Shown here: positions 1-6,073 of the stretch, piece by piece
How positions within the stretch are numbered: position 1 is the first letter of the stretch
Layout: each line of letters starts with the position of its first letter
Assembly: GCA_002305125.1 (NCBI GenBank)
Contig: DBQG01000046.1
Span: 31,212 to 38,780 of the forward strand
DNA: 7,569 bases
Origin: Patescibacteria group bacterium UBA1400
GTDB taxonomy: Bacteria; Patescibacteriota; Microgenomatia; UBA1400
Reading direction: 5' to 3'
The notes under the pieces: model-generated
The model's database searches: none
What the model saw: the letters and a program-made list of their open reading frames with translations, nothing else
Told to the model about the DNA's origin: nothing
Position numbers and translations under genes: made by a program

Positions 1-690
1 TATCTGCCGGAAAATAACCCCTTATATGAAGAAATGACCGTTGAAGAGTTTTTAAACTTCTGGTCTGATTTAAAAGGCCTTGAAGGTGAAGAAAAACAAG
101 AAGCCATTGATTTTGTGGTCAAAAACACAGGCATCGAGTCTGTTTTTTACCGGGTTATTTCTACCCTGTCAAAAGGCTACCGGCAAAGAGTGGGGCTTTC
201 CCAGGCAATTTTAACCAAACCCGATATCCTGCTTTTAGATGAACCCACCGAGGGCCTTGATCCTAATCAAAGAACCCAGATTAAAGATCTTATTGCTTCC
301 CTGGGTAAAGACAGAACCGTTATTATTGCCTCTCATGTGTTAAGCGAGATCAGCCAGCTGGCCAAGCGGGTTGTGGTTATCAGCCAGGGTCAGGTGGTGG
401 CTGATGATAAGGTGGCTAAACTTACTAAAATGGGAGAAGAACAAGTGCTGGAAATTGAGATTAAGGGTAAATCTGTACTGGCTGGATTGAAAAAAGTAAA
501 AGGCGTTACTAAGGCCAGCAGGATAGGAACAAACCTCTACGCCCTGGAAGCTAAAACCAAACAGGATATAAGAGAAGAGATCTTTAAACAGGCCAAAAAA
601 CATAATTGGACTCTTTTGGGAATGAAAGAAAAACAGCAGGAGCTTGAGGATGTTTTTTCCAAACTGACAAAGGAAGTAAATGATAAATAA
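1..690 (+). CDS. ABC transporter ATP-binding protein, GldA/NodI-like (5' truncated by window edge)
   Basis: ATPase subunit of an ABC-2 type exporter; it should sit on the cytoplasmic face and drive the permease encoded immediately downstream. Frame 1 is open from the first base and reads YLPENNPLYEEMTVEEFL, the typical stretch after the Q-loop in GldA/CcmA-type ATPases, so the gene starts upstream and the Walker A P-loop is outside the window (roughly 80 residues missing, judged from the family). Visible motifs: the ABC signature as LSKGYRQRVGLSQ (about 166-204), a form common in this subfamily instead of LSGGQ; Walker B ILLLDEP with the D-loop EGLDP (about 226-258); and the H-loop histidine in IIASHVLSE (codon 334-336). 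The remaining C-terminal part, about 100 residues, is a small accessory domain. The stop overlaps the next gene's start by 11 bases, indicating translational coupling. The ATG at 34 is an internal Met, not the start. Family confident; transported substrate unknown. Confidence 0.93.
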   Translation, partial: YLPENNPLYEEMTVEEFLNFWSDLKGLEGEEKQEAIDFVVKNTGIESVFYRVISTLSKGYRQRVGLSQAILTKPDILLLDEPTEGLDPNQRTQIKDLIASLGKDRTVIIASHVLSEISQLAKRVVVISQGQVVADDKVAKLTKMGEEQVLEIEIKGKSVLAGLKKVKGVTKASRIGTNLYALEAKTKQDIREEIFKQAKKHNWTLLGMKEKQQELEDVFSKLTKEVNDK

Positions 691-2941
691 AAAAACGGTT
701 TTAACCATAGCCAAAAAAGAGTTTAAAGGTTTTTTCAACTCACCTTTAGCATATGTTGTTACAGTCCCTTTTTTACTTATTGCGACTTTTTTATACTTCA
801 GGCAGGTAATTGTGGTGGGAGAAGCCAGCCTGCGGCCATTTTTTGAATTTTTACCCTGGCTGCTTTTGTTTTTAATTCCGGCCCTGTCAATGAATTTACT
901 TGCCAGTGAAGAAGGTAAAGGCACAATTGAACTTTTATTTTCCCATCCTATTACTACAGCTGAGATTGTGTTGGGTAAGTTTATGGGAGGTTTGGCTTTT
1001 TACCTTATTATTCTGGCCACCACCTTTGGACTGCCTATAACTCTTTTTATCTTTTCCCAGCCTGATCCGGGGATTATCTTCAGCCAATATTTAGGAGCAG
1101 TCTTTCTAGGGGCAATGTTTATGGCTATTGGTATTGCTGCCTCATCTTTTATCAAAAACACTATTGGTGCTTTTTTACTTGGAGCCAGTATCTGTTTTGT
1201 TTTAATTCTCCTTGGTCTTGATATGGTGCTTTTAACCCTGCCCTGGCCTTTTTCCCGAATTGTAGGGGAAGTTGCGGTTATGCCCCACATGAGATCTATT
1301 GCCAGAGGTGTTCTTGACTTAAGGGATTTAAGTTACTTTTTGGGAATGACGTTTGTGTTTTTAAGCTTGGCTACCGTTAAACTGCTGCAGCCGCAAACCA
1401 AAGAGCTTAAACTGAAAAAAAACAAACAAGTTTTGGCTTTTGCCCTGATTTTAGTTTTCAGCCTTGGGGTTAATATTGTGTTTCAGTTTTATCCTTTAAG
1501 ACTGGATTTAACCAAAAACAACCTGTTTACGCTTTCGGCCGGAACCAAACAAACTTTGAAAAACTTAAACCAGCCGGTAAAAATAACGCTTTACTCTTCC
1601 AGAAACCTGCCTGCTACCTTACAGGTAACCCAGCAAGGCATTGTGGATATTTTAAAAGATTACAATCGCTTAAGTCCCAAGCTTGAGGTTGAATTTAAAT
1701 ATCCTGATGAGAATCCGGAAGTAGCTCAAGAAGCCCAGTTAAAAGGGGTCAGGCAAATGACGTTTAATACTATCGGAGCCTCAAAATTTGAAGTTCAGCA
1801 AGGATTTCTGGGCTTGGTTATTAGTGTCCCGGATGAGGAAAAACAAGATGAACAGGTTGACGAGTTGCAACCGGTTCCCGGTCAGGAAACTGGGGATAAC
1901 CAGGAAGAGGTTTTACCCTTTATAAACAACACCGGAGATCTTGAATATCAGCTGACCAGAAGAATAAGAAAGCTTACTGATGCTGAAGAAAAAGTAGTAG
2001 CTCTTTATAACCAGGACTTTCAAAATCAATACCAGGCTTTTTATGAGGCTTTGCAGACCCAGTACCAAATAGAATACGTTGATTTAAATACTCCTGAGGC
2101 CAGTTTATCAGGTAAAACAGGTTTAATTTTTATTGACGGCGGAGAGGAAAAAGAAACTACAGCCTCAGCCATTTTAAAAGATTATCTGGCAGACGGCGGC
2201 AAGGCGTTGATTTTAACCAAAGGCGTGGTGGTTAATCCCCAACAGCTGGTGGTGGAAAAGAAAGACTCAGATCTGACCAAAATGCTGGAACAGGATTTTG
2301 GCATTAAAGTTAATCAAGACATGGTCTATGATTTGGAGTTAAATGAACCTGTTGCCCTGGGACAGGGACAGGTAAGATATATTATCCCCTACCCTTATTG
2401 GCTTAGAGCTTTGCCGGCAGACAATGGTTTTACTCCCAGCATGGGGATTGACAGTGTTATTCTGGGCTGGCCCAGCTCTTTAAACATTGAGAAAAAAGAA
2501 GGGATTACTTACACCAGCTTTTTGGAAACAAGCTTAACAGCCGGAACCCAGGAAGACAACTTTATTATCTCCCCTGATCAGATGAATATGTTGCCTGATC
2601 CGGTAAAAAAACATCTTACCCTGGGAGTGGCAGCTGAAGCTGAAAACAGCAAGTTGGCTGTAGTCACTGATTTTACCTGGGCAGCCGATCAGTTTGTTAA
2701 TGGTGAACCCCAGAATTTAAGCCTTTTAAGCGGTCTTATTGACTGGCTGGTGCTGGAAAAGGATTTGGCTTCTATTCCCAGTAAAACAGCTGTCCAAAAT
2801 GTTTTTAGGTTTACTGACCCCAACCAACCGGCTTTAGTTCAATATGTTAATATCCTTGGTCCCAGCGTAATGGTAATAATATTTGCCATCCTTTGGCTGT
2901 CCCGAAGAAAAAGACTTACCCAAAGAACTTACCAGAGGTAG
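680..2941 (+). CDS. Fused ABC-2 permease (GldF-like) and GldG-like auxiliary domain protein
   Basis: Membrane partner of the preceding ATPase, 753 aa. Residues 1-240 form an ABC-2 permease: a KKEFKGFFNSPLAYVV start followed by about six hydrophobic segments (near 24-42, 57-75, 103-128, 137-157, 163-188, 217-237). A further segment near 250-270 anchors a large extracytoplasmic domain that opens with RLDLTKNNLFTLSAGTK (from about residue 274), the hallmark of the GldG / ABC_transp_aux family. A final segment (about 722-742) is followed by a basic tail RRKRL, so the domain is tethered at both ends. Residues about 383-415 are a Glu/Asp/Gln/Pro-rich low-complexity insert. In Bacteroidetes GldF and GldG are separate; fused forms are known elsewhere. 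The start is chosen at 680 because AAAGGA (669-674) lies 5 bases upstream. No DUF4340-type partner, often next in such operons, follows. A role in gliding is not implied; export or envelope remodelling is an inference. Confidence 0.9.
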   Translation: MINKKTVLTIAKKEFKGFFNSPLAYVVTVPFLLIATFLYFRQVIVVGEASLRPFFEFLPWLLLFLIPALSMNLLASEEGKGTIELLFSHPITTAEIVLGKFMGGLAFYLIILATTFGLPITLFIFSQPDPGIIFSQYLGAVFLGAMFMAIGIAASSFIKNTIGAFLLGASICFVLILLGLDMVLLTLPWPFSRIVGEVAVMPHMRSIARGVLDLRDLSYFLGMTFVFLSLATVKLLQPQTKELKLKKNKQVLAFALILVFSLGVNIVFQFYPLRLDLTKNNLFTLSAGTKQTLKNLNQPVKITLYSSRNLPATLQVTQQGIVDILKDYNRLSPKLEVEFKYPDENPEVAQEAQLKGVRQMTFNTIGASKFEVQQGFLGLVISVPDEEKQDEQVDELQPVPGQETGDNQEEVLPFINNTGDLEYQLTRRIRKLTDAEEKVVALYNQDFQNQYQAFYEALQTQYQIEYVDLNTPEASLSGKTGLIFIDGGEEKETTASAILKDYLADGGKALILTKGVVVNPQQLVVEKKDSDLTKMLEQDFGIKVNQDMVYDLELNEPVALGQGQVRYIIPYPYWLRALPADNGFTPSMGIDSVILGWPSSLNIEKKEGITYTSFLETSLTAGTQEDNFIISPDQMNMLPDPVKKHLTLGVAAEAENSKLAVVTDFTWAADQFVNGEPQNLSLLSGLIDWLVLEKDLASIPSKTAVQNVFRFTDPNQPALVQYVNILGPSVMVIIFAILWLSRRKRLTQRTYQR

Positions 2942-2961
2942 AAACAAGCCTGCTTTTAGTG

Positions 2962-2967
2962 TAAAAT
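2962..2967 (+). promoter_or_regulatory. Possible -10 box for tRNA-Leu
   Basis: TAAAAT, directly preceded by TG, lies 29 bases upstream of the mature tRNA-Leu 5' end in the 55-base gap after the permease gene. No good -35 element is visible at the expected distance, so this is weak support. The tRNA could also be read through from the ABC operon, since no terminator hairpin is visible in the gap. Confidence 0.3.
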
Positions 2968-2996
2968 AACAAAAAGAAAATAAGTTTAAACAAAAT

Positions 2997-3082
2997 GCCA
3001 CGGTGGCGGAACTGGCAGACGCGCGGGACTTAAAATCCCGTGGAGGTAATACTCCGTGTGGGTTCGATCCCCTCCCGTGGCA
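2997..3082 (+). tRNA. tRNA-Leu (anticodon UAA)
   Basis: Full class II cloverleaf of 86 nt. The acceptor stem GCCACGG (2997-3003) pairs with CCGTGGC (3075-3081), with discriminator A at 3082. The anticodon stem CGGGA/TCCCG (3024-3028 / 3036-3040) encloses the loop CTTAAAA, giving anticodon TAA at 3031-3033. A long variable arm (3041-3057, TGGAG...CTCC) is diagnostic for Leu/Ser, and the A discriminator supports Leu. The T loop is TTCGATC (3063-3069). The T stem GTGGG/CCCTC has one U-U mismatch (3059 with 3073). CCA is not encoded (the sequence continues ACTT), so it must be added by the CCA-adding enzyme. It decodes UUA/UUG, which are abundant in these genes. Confidence 0.96.
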
Positions 3083-3098
3083 CTTTTCCTGCCTTTTT

Positions 3099-3107
3099 TG
3101 CTATAAT
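3099..3107 (+). promoter_or_regulatory. Extended -10 promoter placed for a leaderless mRNA
   Basis: TGCTATAAT is a perfect extended -10 element (TG-n-TATAAT, hexamer 3102-3107). The ATG of the hydrolase gene begins at 3115, only 7 bases after the hexamer, so transcription would start at or within a base or two of the start codon. No -35 is evident, because that position falls inside the tRNA-Leu 3' end; extended -10 promoters often dispense with it. There is no Shine-Dalgarno sequence, in line with leaderless initiation. Confidence 0.65.
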
Positions 3108-3114
3108 TTCTCCA

Positions 3115-4314
3115 ATGGATCAATCTGTAGAAGAACATTTTTTTAAAAATCATGAGGTTGCCGGTGAGGTGGTTACCAGAACTAAATTTTTTGAGTTGAG
3201 CAAGTTTGGTTACCAGCGTCCTGATGATAAACCTTCCTTTTTAACTGCCAAAGAGATAACAATACCTGTTTACCAGGAAGATCAAGCTGTTTTAGTAAGG
3301 GCGGTGGAGTATAAGCCGCCGGTTTGTGAAGAAGATGAGGGTAAGCCGGTAAAAACGATGATTATTATCGGCGGCGGCTCTTCTGATGCCGGAGGCAATA
3401 TTGCCCTGGCCGCCAGAATGGAAGATGCCCTTGATTTGCTGCCGGACCCTTCTTTTAGAGTGGGAAGATTTATCTTGCTTTCTCATCCGGAGGGAATGCC
3501 CAGATCCAAGCCAGGAGAGGGTAAAGAAGATTTGGCTGGCCAAAAAACCTTGGAAGCCTCTGCCCGGACTCTGGCCCAGGCCCTAGAGCATCCGGAATTT
3601 GGCTTTTCCTCTGCCTCTAAAGTCCTGGTTGGTTTTTCTGAAGGTGGAACTTTAGCTGCGGAAATGGCAGGACTGGAACCTGATAAGTATGAAAGTTTGG
3701 TGCTGGCAGACCCGGCCGGAATGGCCGAACATCCCCGGATGATGAAAGAGCTTAAGAGAAGCCGTGCTGCAGCCAGGCAAAAGTATCAGGCCAGAGGATT
3801 TTCCAAACAAGAGGCATCTAAACTGGCCCTGCAGGAAGTTTTAACTGCCTGGACAGCACCTCACGGCTCGCCTACCGGAGTTTTAGGTTTGGCAAGAGAG
3901 TTGATGCCCTGGTCAATTACAAGGCAGAAAAACAGGGTTTTAGGTGAAGCTTATGGTTTTGAAAACCGGTCTCCGGCAGCTAACACCGAAGTGGCCAAAA
4001 CCGATTCCACCCAAGAGGCCAGGAAAAAGATAACCGCCCGGGTTTTCTTTGCTCCTGTGACTTTAGCTAAAGTGGTTAATATAATCACTGACAGGTTAAC
4101 AAAATATGATAGCCAAAATCTGGTAAATACCCATCCGGCCAATCTTAGAGTTGATGTTTTAAAAATGTTAAAAGACATGTTTCCTCAAGCCGCAGCTTGC
4201 CATTTTATTGATTATCCAGAGATTACTCACAGTTCTGTAATGACCGATCAGGAGTACTGGCAAGGAGTGATGGCTAAGGTAAATGAGGCTGAACAACAGA
4301 AACAAGCACATTAA
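3115..4314 (+). CDS. Alpha/beta-hydrolase-fold protein
   Basis: Predicted soluble serine hydrolase of 399 aa; substrate unknown. The frame stays open upstream into the tRNA, but the start is set at the ATG at 3115, because an upstream start would lie inside tRNA-Leu and the TATAAT box lies just before this ATG. A glycine-rich loop follows a hydrophobic strand (MIIIGGGSSDAGG, from residue 82), suiting an oxyanion-hole region. The nucleophile elbow is VLVGFSEGG with Ser175 (G-x-S-x-G), followed by a helix and the strand SLVLADPAG. A late histidine, His372 in YPEITHSSVM, is placed like the catalytic His. The acidic member of the triad is not obvious. About 200 residues separate Ser175 and His372, including a long, charged, probably helical cap region (about 205-330). 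There is no signal peptide or membrane segment. No terminator is convincing downstream. It could be an esterase, lipase-like enzyme or peptidase; the fold is well supported, the reaction is not. Confidence 0.82.
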   Translation: MDQSVEEHFFKNHEVAGEVVTRTKFFELSKFGYQRPDDKPSFLTAKEITIPVYQEDQAVLVRAVEYKPPVCEEDEGKPVKTMIIIGGGSSDAGGNIALAARMEDALDLLPDPSFRVGRFILLSHPEGMPRSKPGEGKEDLAGQKTLEASARTLAQALEHPEFGFSSASKVLVGFSEGGTLAAEMAGLEPDKYESLVLADPAGMAEHPRMMKELKRSRAAARQKYQARGFSKQEASKLALQEVLTAWTAPHGSPTGVLGLARELMPWSITRQKNRVLGEAYGFENRSPAANTEVAKTDSTQEARKKITARVFFAPVTLAKVVNIITDRLTKYDSQNLVNTHPANLRVDVLKMLKDMFPQAAACHFIDYPEITHSSVMTDQEYWQGVMAKVNEAEQQKQAH

Positions 4315-4353
4315 ACTAAGCTTTTTTTAACTTCCAGGTTTTTTGAGCTTTGA

Positions 4354-4566
4354 TTAAATGATAAAAATGCCGTTGCAGTTTTGAATAGATTCTTTTAATA
4401 GTTCCTGCAGTTCTTTACGCATAGTAGCAAAAGGGCAGATGTTAAGATCTTGTTCATCAGTTAAACAGCTGCATCTTGGATAAAGAGAGTTATAAAAGCC
4501 ATTTGGTTGAATTAAATTAGGGCAGTTTTCCAATTCTTTAATCATAGGAAATTTTGTGTCTTGCAT
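4354..4566 (-). CDS. Small cysteine-rich hypothetical protein
   Basis: A 70-codon minus-strand ORF in the only long gap between + strand genes (4315-4648), so it is not a shadow of another gene. Five cysteines are spaced C15-P, C32-x-C34, C44-P and C64. The CP/CxC/CP arrangement could bind zinc or an iron-sulfur cluster, but I do not recognise the family. The segment after Cys44 is probably an amphipathic helix (about 47-62, RKELQELLKESIQ). The start is uncertain: Met1 (4566) has no Shine-Dalgarno site, and a minus-strand promoter (-35 at 4588-4593, -10 at 4565-4570) overlaps Met1 and would favour the internal Met8 at 4545 (63 aa). Codon use looks like that of the neighbours. It is divergent from the membrane/H-cluster-like gene pair, which may mean a shared role. 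Whether it is expressed cannot be told here. Confidence 0.45.
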   Translation of the reverse strand: MQDTKFPMIKELENCPNLIQPNGFYNSLYPRCSCLTDEQDLNICPFATMRKELQELLKESIQNCNGIFII

Positions 4567-4593
4567 TTTATCTTAAATTTATTTTCCTTGCAA
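4565..4593 (-). promoter_or_regulatory. Possible minus-strand promoter for the Cys-rich ORF
   Basis: Read on the minus strand, TTGCAA (4588-4593) and TAAAAT (4565-4570) are separated by exactly 17 bases, a good sigma-70-type arrangement. The start point would fall near 4558, giving a leader of about 12 bases before Met8 (4545) and excluding Met1. The region is AT-rich, so a chance match is possible. Confidence 0.35.
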
Positions 4594-4610
4594 ACTTTAT
4601 TTTTTCTTTC

Positions 4611-4639
4611 TTGTTTAATCTTTTTATTTTTAATACAAT
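4611..4639 (+). promoter_or_regulatory. Promoter of the membrane / H-cluster-like gene pair
   Basis: TTGTTT (-35, 4611-4616) and TACAAT (-10, 4634-4639) with a 17-base spacer. The ATG at 4649 begins 9 bases after the -10, so the transcript would start about 2-3 bases before the start codon, effectively leaderless. No Shine-Dalgarno site precedes the ATG. It lies back to back with the putative minus-strand promoter at 4565-4593. Confidence 0.55.
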
Positions 4640-4648
4640 GGTTTTAAG

Positions 4649-5170
4649 ATGAAAAAAAGCCTGAGTTTAAGTTTAACAGTTGTTTCTCCTTTATATCTAT
4701 CCTTGTCTTTTTTGTCTTTTGCCTTTCCTTTTTTGCTGGCCGGACCGCAAATTCTGGTTGGCAGCTTAGTTAACGCCTGTTTGTTTTCCTCTGTTTTGTT
4801 TTTGCCTTATCCCTGGTCTTTATCAGTTGTTTTTTTTCCCAGTTTGGCTGTTTTATCCAGAGGGTTAATTTTCGGGCCTGTAACTGGTTTTTTATTTTTG
4901 ATGCTTCCCTTTATTTGGCTTAGTAATCTGATTTTAGTTTTTACTTTTAAAAGAGTCTCTTTGTTAAATAATTATTGGCTAGCCGCTTTTATGGCTTCTT
5001 TTGTTAAATTTATGGTCCTTTATGGTGTAGTTCAGGTTTTGTTTTCTTTTTCTCTTGTGCCTAAACTTTTTTTAACTACCATGGGTATTAACCAGTTTAT
5101 GACTGCCTTAATTGGCGGCTTTATCGCCTTTTTTATTAAATCAGCTTATGATCATTTCCAAAGAACTTAA
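4649..5170 (+). CDS. Small polytopic integral membrane protein paired with H-cluster-like protein
   Basis: 173 aa, almost entirely hydrophobic, with about six membrane segments: near 10-31, 33-52, 56-71, 74-100, 108-133 and 140-166. Conserved-looking features are GPQILVGSLVNA at the second segment, PSLAVLSRGLIFGP in the loop between segments three and four, and PFIWLSN in segment four. Gly/Pro/Asn residues inside the membrane and the overall size resemble ECF-transporter S-component-like proteins, which bind small molecules in the membrane; this is only a resemblance. There is no catalytic motif. The start at 4649 gives MKKS followed by a hydrophobic stretch and sits just after a -10 box. Its 3' end overlaps the next gene by 23 bases, so the two are probably translated together, making this the likely membrane partner of the downstream protein. 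Phe/Leu TTT and TTA codons dominate, giving a T-rich coding strand. The exact family is not recognised with certainty. Confidence 0.8.
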   Translation: MKKSLSLSLTVVSPLYLSLSFLSFAFPFLLAGPQILVGSLVNACLFSSVLFLPYPWSLSVVFFPSLAVLSRGLIFGPVTGFLFLMLPFIWLSNLILVFTFKRVSLLNNYWLAAFMASFVKFMVLYGVVQVLFSFSLVPKLFLTTMGINQFMTALIGGFIAFFIKSAYDHFQRT

Positions 5171-5936
5171 CCAGCTTAAAGAGCTTTTGGCTACAGGGGA
5201 AAAATTAACAGCAATGTTGGCTCCGTCTTTTCCGATTGATTTTTCTTATCCTGAGATTGTGGGTAAATTAAAAAGACTGGGTTTCAGCCACGTGGTTGAG
5301 GTAGCCAGGGGGGCGGTTGATACCAATAAACAGGTAGTTGATTATTTAAAAAATAACCCGGAAAAAAGAGTTATAACCAGTCCCTGCTTTAGCTGTACCG
5401 GCTACATTAAATCAAAAAGACCGGATCTTATCCCCTACTTAAGCACAGCCGACTCACCCATGAAAGCTACGGCTAAAATAGTTGAGGAAAAGTTTCCCGG
5501 CACTAAAGCAGTTTTTATTGGTCCCTGCTTAACTAAAAGACTTGAGGCGGGCAGCTACAGCCAGCCGGAAATACTGGTGATTACCTTTCAGGAACTTGGT
5601 GAGCTTTTTAAACTTTGGAAGATTAAAGAGTCAACAGAAGATTTGACTGCCAGGTTTGACCTTTTAGAAGAAAAAACCAGGCTTTATCCTATTTCCGGCG
5701 GTCTTTGCCAAAGTGCCGGAGTCCATGAAATTTTAGCTGAAGATCAGTTCCAAATGGTTTCCGGCCTTGCCAATCTTGAGAAGGCATTGGATGAGTTTGC
5801 CAAGAATAAAAACATCAGGCTTTTGGATATTCTTTTTTGTGACGGCGGCTGCATCAACGGCCCGGGAATTGTTTCTTCGGCTAATGTAGAAGAAAGACGT
5901 CATAAAATCATTAAGTTTTGGTCAACTCATTTGTGA
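5148..5936 (+). CDS. Stand-alone [FeFe]-hydrogenase large-subunit C-terminal (H-cluster) domain protein
   Basis: 262 aa matching the catalytic-domain fold of [FeFe] hydrogenases, without the ferredoxin-like N-terminal domains. AMLAPSFPIDF (22-32) and LGFSHVVEVARGA (44-56) resemble the first half of the domain. The three cluster loops are recognisable: L1 TSPCFSC (77-83), L2 IGPCLTKRLEA (124-134), L3 LFCDGGCINGPG (C231, C235). Thus the four Cys positions that ligate the [4Fe-4S] part of the H-cluster (C80, C127, C231, C235) are kept, as is the L2 lysine (K130). The proton-relay Cys of TSCCP is Pro79, as in sensory or non-classical groups (HydS/HfsB-like), so H2 turnover is doubtful. SGGLCQSAG (183-191) corresponds to the conserved TGG region. 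ATG 5148 is chosen; it has no Shine-Dalgarno site but overlaps the upstream stop, suggesting coupled translation. An in-frame TTG at 5112 is less likely. No H-cluster maturase is in the window. Likely role: redox or H2 sensing, or an unknown Fe-S function next to a membrane partner. Confidence 0.82.
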   Translation: MIISKELNQLKELLATGEKLTAMLAPSFPIDFSYPEIVGKLKRLGFSHVVEVARGAVDTNKQVVDYLKNNPEKRVITSPCFSCTGYIKSKRPDLIPYLSTADSPMKATAKIVEEKFPGTKAVFIGPCLTKRLEAGSYSQPEILVITFQELGELFKLWKIKESTEDLTARFDLLEEKTRLYPISGGLCQSAGVHEILAEDQFQMVSGLANLEKALDEFAKNKNIRLLDILFCDGGCINGPGIVSSANVEERRHKIIKFWSTHL

Positions 5937-6018
5937 TTAAAAAAAATTTTTTTAAATTTTTTGAAACTGATTTTATTAATTTTTTTAAGTTTTCTTTTTT
6001 AAGATTAATAGCTCTGAT

Positions 6019-6024
6019 TATAAT
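6019..6024 (+). promoter_or_regulatory. -10 box upstream of the SDR gene
   Basis: A perfect TATAAT lies 49 bases before the ATG at 6074, inside a very AT-rich gap (5937-6073). The -35 position is only a T-rich run, so the match could be compositional. It would give a leader of about 43 bases carrying the strong Shine-Dalgarno site at 6064-6068. Confidence 0.45.
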
Positions 6025-6063
6025 TAAACTTAAACAATAATTTAAATATTTAAAGTTAAAAAA

Positions 6064-6068
6064 AGGAG
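6064..6068 (+). promoter_or_regulatory. Ribosome binding site of the SDR gene
   Basis: AGGAG, in the context AAAAGGAGAAG, sits 5 bases before the ATG at 6074. It is the clearest Shine-Dalgarno site in the window and fixes the start of the SDR gene. It contrasts with the absence of such sites before 3115, 4649 and 6994. Confidence 0.85.
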
Positions 6069-6073
6069 AAGAT

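Noticed and set aside
340..924. 194-codon minus-strand open frame across the ABC ATPase/permease junction
   Set aside because: It is antisense to two strongly supported genes, is Phe/Ser/Lys-rich with no recognisable domain, and has no start signal; a shadow frame.
3040..3114. Upstream extension of the hydrolase frame to an ATG-like start inside tRNA-Leu
   Set aside because: It would translate tRNA sequence and places the start before the TATAAT box; the ATG at 3115 is the sensible start.
4319..4350. Possible terminator hairpin after the hydrolase gene (AAGCT...AGCTT with T-runs)
   Set aside because: Only a five-base AT-rich outer stem and a four-base inner stem with a wobble pair; too weak to call a terminator.
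5112..5147. TTG start for the H-cluster-like protein adding 12 residues
   Set aside because: No Shine-Dalgarno site and a rare start codon; the ATG at 5148 begins the charged N-terminal helix that leads into the domain.
5934..5999. Read-through of the TGA stop of the H-cluster-like gene (21 more codons to TAA), as expected if UGA were recoded
   Set aside because: The extension is only Phe/Leu/Ile/Lys from T- and A-runs, the domain is already complete at TGA, and no in-frame TGA occurs inside any other gene here.
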